A DNA stretch of 7,613 nt from Desulfobulbaceae bacterium (GTDB taxonomy: Bacteria > Desulfobacterota > Desulfobulbia > Desulfobulbales > Desulfobulbaceae): NCBI GenBank assembly GCA_007121995.1, contig SKJK01000298.1, positions 1 through 7,613 of the forward strand. Direction: 5' to 3'. Made by a program: the position numbers and the translations under genes. This document shows positions 5,315 to 7,613 of the stretch, piece by piece. The notes below the pieces were generated by a model. The model made no database searches and was not told where the DNA came from. It saw only the letters and a program-made list of their open reading frames with translations. Within the stretch, counting starts at the first letter, position 1; each line of letters begins with the position of its first letter.

Positions 5315-6811
5315 ATGAAAAAGATCCTGGCATTAGCAATCGGAATTCTTGTCGCCTCGGGTTCCCCAGTCCTCCAGGCCGAAGACATTGACCTGGGCGA
5401 GGGCAACCTGCAATTCAGAAACATGCCCCAATACCAGTCCTACCTGCAAAACAACGACGATTCCCAGATGACGGAATACGGAGGATCAGTGCCCCACCGT
5501 AAACACGATGGCATCAATCCCCTGCCCAAGGGGTATAAACATGCTCAGCCCTACCTGAAAAACCTGTGGCTCGGATACCCCTTCAGTTACCAGTATGACC
5601 GTGCCCGCGGCCACACGTATGCTATTGACGATATTTTCAAAATCGACCGGATCAATCGCTATAGTGAACAGGCCGGGCTGCCCGCAACCTGCTTGAATTG
5701 CAAAACCAACACCATTCCCAAACTGATCGAGGAAAAGGGAGAAGAGTTCTGGGCATCGGAGTTTCATCAGTACCGACCCATGCATGACGGCGGCAAACAT
5801 ACCATCGGTTGCACCAACTGCCATGATCCCGACAACAGTATGCGTCTGACCATCACCAGCATTCCTCTTGACGAAGCACTCAAGCGGGCTGGTAAGGACT
5901 GGCGCCAGGCCTCCCGCAACGAAATGCGGTCTCTGGTCTGTGCCCAGTGCCATGTTGAATACTACTTTGAAACCGGTGTCCACGGTGTGGCTGCTAAACC
6001 CCATTTCCCTTGGGATTACGGGATGAACCCCGATCAGATGTACGAATTCTTCCGTAACGGCATTCCTGAACGTGACGGCTTCAAAGGACAATTTGTTGAT
6101 TGGATCCATGCGGTTTCCAAAACCCCTATGATCAAAACCCAGCATCCCGAATATGAGATGTATTATGACAGCATCCATGGTGCCAACGGCGTTTCTTGCG
6201 CCGATTGTCACATGCCGCGCGTCAGAGTCGGTCCGGCGACCATCTCCTCGCACCATTGGACCTCACCTCTGAAAAGTGATGAAGGCATGAGTGCCTGTAT
6301 GACCTGTCACAGTGACAAGACCCCGGAATTCATGAAGAGCCGGGTGATTTATCACCAAGAGAAAGTCTGGCGACAGCTCAATATCGCCCAGGAAAAATCA
6401 GTGCGGGCGCATGAAGCCGTGCGTATGGCCATGGAATACCCGGACCTGCCCTTCCCCAACGAAACCATTATCAATGAAGCCCGCGAAATGGTGCGCAAGG
6501 GCCAGTGGTTCTGGGATTACGTCTCAGCCGAAAACAGTGCTGGTTTCCATAACCCAAGCAAATCACTGGAAACACTCGCTTATTCGCAGCAATACAGCGA
6601 TGAAGCGGTGCGACTGGCCATTCGTGCCACCAACTATGCCATCGTCGCTGACTTGGACCAACCGATCCAGGAATTGGTACCACCGATCATGGAACACAGC
6701 CGTAAACTGCAGCAGAGCCAGGAGCACCTTGATTCACATCCATGGCTCCGCTATTTGCCACTGTTACCCGAAGCCGACCTGGTCTGGGATGGATACAAGC
6801 GAGTGAACTGA
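5315..6811 (+). CDS. nrfA: Pentaheme cytochrome c nitrite reductase, catalytic subunit
   Basis: Periplasmic enzyme reducing nitrite to ammonium with six electrons (respiratory ammonification or nitrite detoxification). The 498-aa product carries a Sec signal peptide (MKK, hydrophobic 4-20, likely cleavage after QA at 22). It has five heme sites: CLNCK at 126-130, whose Lys130 is the signature ligand of the active-site heme, and four CXXCH at 166-170, 209-213, 295-299 and 328-332. Candidate catalytic residues are R98 (ARGHTY), Y216 in VEYYF and H277 in KTQHPEYE. E215, Y216, K274 and Q276 match the calcium site known from Wolinella and E. coli NrfA, so this is the Ca-binding type. In the CHSDKTPEF segment, K335 may ligate a heme of the membrane partner, as a Lys does in Desulfovibrio NrfHA (inference). 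AGAGAGGT sits just before the ATG. nrfH follows 85 nt later. Length is typical and the gene is intact. Confidence 0.96.
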   Translation: MKKILALAIGILVASGSPVLQAEDIDLGEGNLQFRNMPQYQSYLQNNDDSQMTEYGGSVPHRKHDGINPLPKGYKHAQPYLKNLWLGYPFSYQYDRARGHTYAIDDIFKIDRINRYSEQAGLPATCLNCKTNTIPKLIEEKGEEFWASEFHQYRPMHDGGKHTIGCTNCHDPDNSMRLTITSIPLDEALKRAGKDWRQASRNEMRSLVCAQCHVEYYFETGVHGVAAKPHFPWDYGMNPDQMYEFFRNGIPERDGFKGQFVDWIHAVSKTPMIKTQHPEYEMYYDSIHGANGVSCADCHMPRVRVGPATISSHHWTSPLKSDEGMSACMTCHSDKTPEFMKSRVIYHQEKVWRQLNIAQEKSVRAHEAVRMAMEYPDLPFPNETIINEAREMVRKGQWFWDYVSAENSAGFHNPSKSLETLAYSQQYSDEAVRLAIRATNYAIVADLDQPIQELVPPIMEHSRKLQQSQEHLDSHPWLRYLPLLPEADLVWDGYKRVN

Positions 6812-6841
6812 CGGAGCAACGCAACCGAACTCCTGCCAGGT

Positions 6842-6881
6842 GAGAAGAGCAGATAATTGCTTCCACCAGGAGGAGCTTCTC
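6842..6881 (+). other. Short stem-loop in the nrfA-nrfH gap
   Basis: GAGAAG (6842-6847) pairs perfectly with CTTCTC (6876-6881) across a 28-nt loop, just before the nrfH ribosome site. The loop end contains a second Shine-Dalgarno-like AGGAGGAG (6868-6875) with no start codon at usable distance. It could influence relative nrfA and nrfH expression; it is weak evidence alone. Confidence 0.25.
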
Positions 6882-6896
6882 TGCAAGGAGGTATGT

Positions 6897-7370
6897 ATGA
6901 AAAAAAACAGGACGATCATCTGGGCATTGGTCGTTGTTGTTGCCCTCGTCGTTGTTCTGGGCGGGACCTTGAAACTGACAGCAATGACATCCTCTGATAA
7001 TTTTTGCATCACTTGCCATGCCTATGAAAAAGTCTCCTGGGATTACGGCCAGCATCCGGATGTCGGCTGCATCGCCTGTCATACCAAGGGAGTGGTTCAG
7101 GATAAAACAGCAGGCCTGCGCAAGGTGTACCTGACCCTGACCGACCAGGTCGACCCGCATCGAGACAATCTCCCCAGTTATTTAGATAAAACTCAGGACA
7201 ACTGCATCGCCTGTCATATGGATAGCGAGAGAATTGCTCTGATGCCCGTGTTCAAGGAACGGCATGACGAATATCTCCGTCATGCCCCAAGCTGCATGAG
7301 CTGTCACGAAGCAGGTCACGCTCTGAAACTCAAGGATTTACGCACCCCGGGGACCCGGCTCAGGATCTGA
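6897..7370 (+). CDS. nrfH: Membrane-anchored tetraheme cytochrome c, NrfH-like quinol dehydrogenase
   Basis: NapC/NirT/NrfH-family protein expected to oxidise menaquinol at the outer face of the inner membrane and pass electrons to NrfA. The 157-aa product has one N-terminal transmembrane anchor (about 7-27, uncleaved) and four heme sites: CITCH 37-41, CIACH 58-62, CIACH 103-107 and CMSCH 133-137. Further His residues at 53, 88, 123, 129 and 141 are available as axial ligands. Length matches NrfH. The ATG at 6897 is chosen because AAGGAGG (6885-6891) lies 5 nt upstream and the anchor begins immediately; an upstream GTG at 6840 only adds a non-hydrophobic extension. One oddity: canonical NrfH has CXXCHXM at heme 1, with the Met as ligand, but here the residue is Tyr43. 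Gene order nrfA-nrfH is also the reverse of the usual. It may be a diverged NrfH or another small tetraheme donor. Confidence 0.85.
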   Translation: MKKNRTIIWALVVVVALVVVLGGTLKLTAMTSSDNFCITCHAYEKVSWDYGQHPDVGCIACHTKGVVQDKTAGLRKVYLTLTDQVDPHRDNLPSYLDKTQDNCIACHMDSERIALMPVFKERHDEYLRHAPSCMSCHEAGHALKLKDLRTPGTRLRI

Positions 7371-7381
7371 TCCTGTTGCCG
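7356..7381 (+). terminator. Strong hairpin spanning the nrfH stop codon
   Basis: CAGGAT (7361-7366) and ATCCTG (7370-7375) form a perfect 6-bp stem with loop CTG. After a small internal bulge, CGGC (7356-7359) pairs with GCCG (7378-7381). The TGA stop (7368-7370) lies in the loop and the first stem pair. No T-run follows, so it is more likely an RNA-stabilising or Rho-assisted 3'-end structure than an intrinsic terminator. Confidence 0.35.
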
Positions 7382-7497
7382 TGGCTACTCCGCTGGGTAA
7401 AAAACGATACACAGGGCGCTGTCACTGAACCAATCACGGAAATAACTGTGTAGTTTACCACACCCCTGTCTTGTCAGCAGTCGCAGGTATTGCAGAT

Positions 7498-7525
7498 TTG
7501 TCCGGACGCGGCTGCCCGTTATAGT
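7498..7525 (+). promoter_or_regulatory. Candidate promoter at the right edge
   Basis: TTGTCC (7498-7503; 4/6) and TATAGT (7520-7525; 5/6) are separated by 16 nt, predicting a start near 7532. The transcript would begin almost exactly at the inverted repeats described for 7534-7584. No coding region is visible in the remaining bases, so it would serve a gene beyond the window. Confidence 0.35.
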
Positions 7526-7599
7526 CTTTCTTTCGGGCATCGCGACCGTGCAAAAATGGGATGCCTGTAATCATTTACCGGTCGTCTTGTTTCTTTTGT
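7513..7599 (+). promoter_or_regulatory. Interlocking inverted repeats followed by a T-rich tract
   Basis: Three stems overlap. A: TGCCCG (7513-7518) with CGGGCA (7534-7539). B: CGGGCATC (7534-7541) with GATGCCTG (7560-7567), 8 bp with one G-U. C: CGACCG (7543-7548) with CGGTCG (7579-7584), followed by a T-rich run at 7585-7599. A and B are mutually exclusive, and B with C would be a pseudoknot. This layout suggests an attenuator or structured leader, but no known riboswitch class is recognised. Confidence 0.3.
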
Positions 7600-7613
7600 C
7601 AGCACCAGGCAGG

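Noticed and set aside
5486..6256. 256-codon open frame on the minus strand inside nrfA
   Set aside because: It is antisense to the nrfA coding region with its heme motifs; a long shadow frame of this kind reflects codon composition.

Overview
The window reads as part of the chromosome of a Gram-negative, anaerobically respiring bacterium, most likely a sulfate reducer or relative in Desulfobacterota (a Desulfobulbales-like lineage is my best guess). The reasons are gene content and style: a MoeA with a fused periplasmic-binding-protein-like domain, a tungstate (Tup) transporter, and a pentaheme NrfA with a membrane tetraheme partner, on moderately GC-rich DNA. The taxonomy is inference; no ribosomal or other marker gene is present.

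Left part (1-4814), molybdenum/tungsten handling. The 3' two-thirds of a moeA-type gene with a COG1910-like C-terminal domain enters from the left edge on the + strand. It converges on a minus-strand ThiF/MoeB/HesA-type E1-like gene. An intergenic region of about 215 bp, with weak promoter candidates in both directions and a 7-bp inverted repeat, separates that gene from a divergent, tightly packed + strand operon. The operon is tupA (exported binding protein), tupB (permease) and tupC (ATPase with a C-terminal TOBE-like domain). tupA-tupB are 5 nt apart and tupB-tupC overlap by one base. Together these genes would import tungstate (or molybdate) and insert the metal into pterin cofactor.

Middle (4815-5314), a 500-bp stretch with no convincing gene. 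It holds a promoter-like TTGACA element, several short hairpins, and a perfect Shine-Dalgarno sequence followed by an ATG whose frame stops after three codons but would otherwise run 66 codons. It may be a long nrf leader, a broken small gene, or both.

Right part (5315-7370), nitrite ammonification. nrfA encodes pentaheme cytochrome c nitrite reductase with the CXXCK active-site heme and the expected catalytic and calcium residues. It is followed by a membrane-anchored tetraheme NrfH-like quinol dehydrogenase. The order nrfA-nrfH is the reverse of the usual nrfHA, and the NrfH lacks the Met normally found two residues after the first CXXCH. They would pass electrons from menaquinol to periplasmic nitrite, giving ammonium.

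Right edge (7371-7613), non-coding. A 6-bp hairpin spans the nrfH stop codon. Further on is a promoter candidate followed by interlocking inverted repeats and a T-rich tract, possibly the leader of a gene beyond the window.
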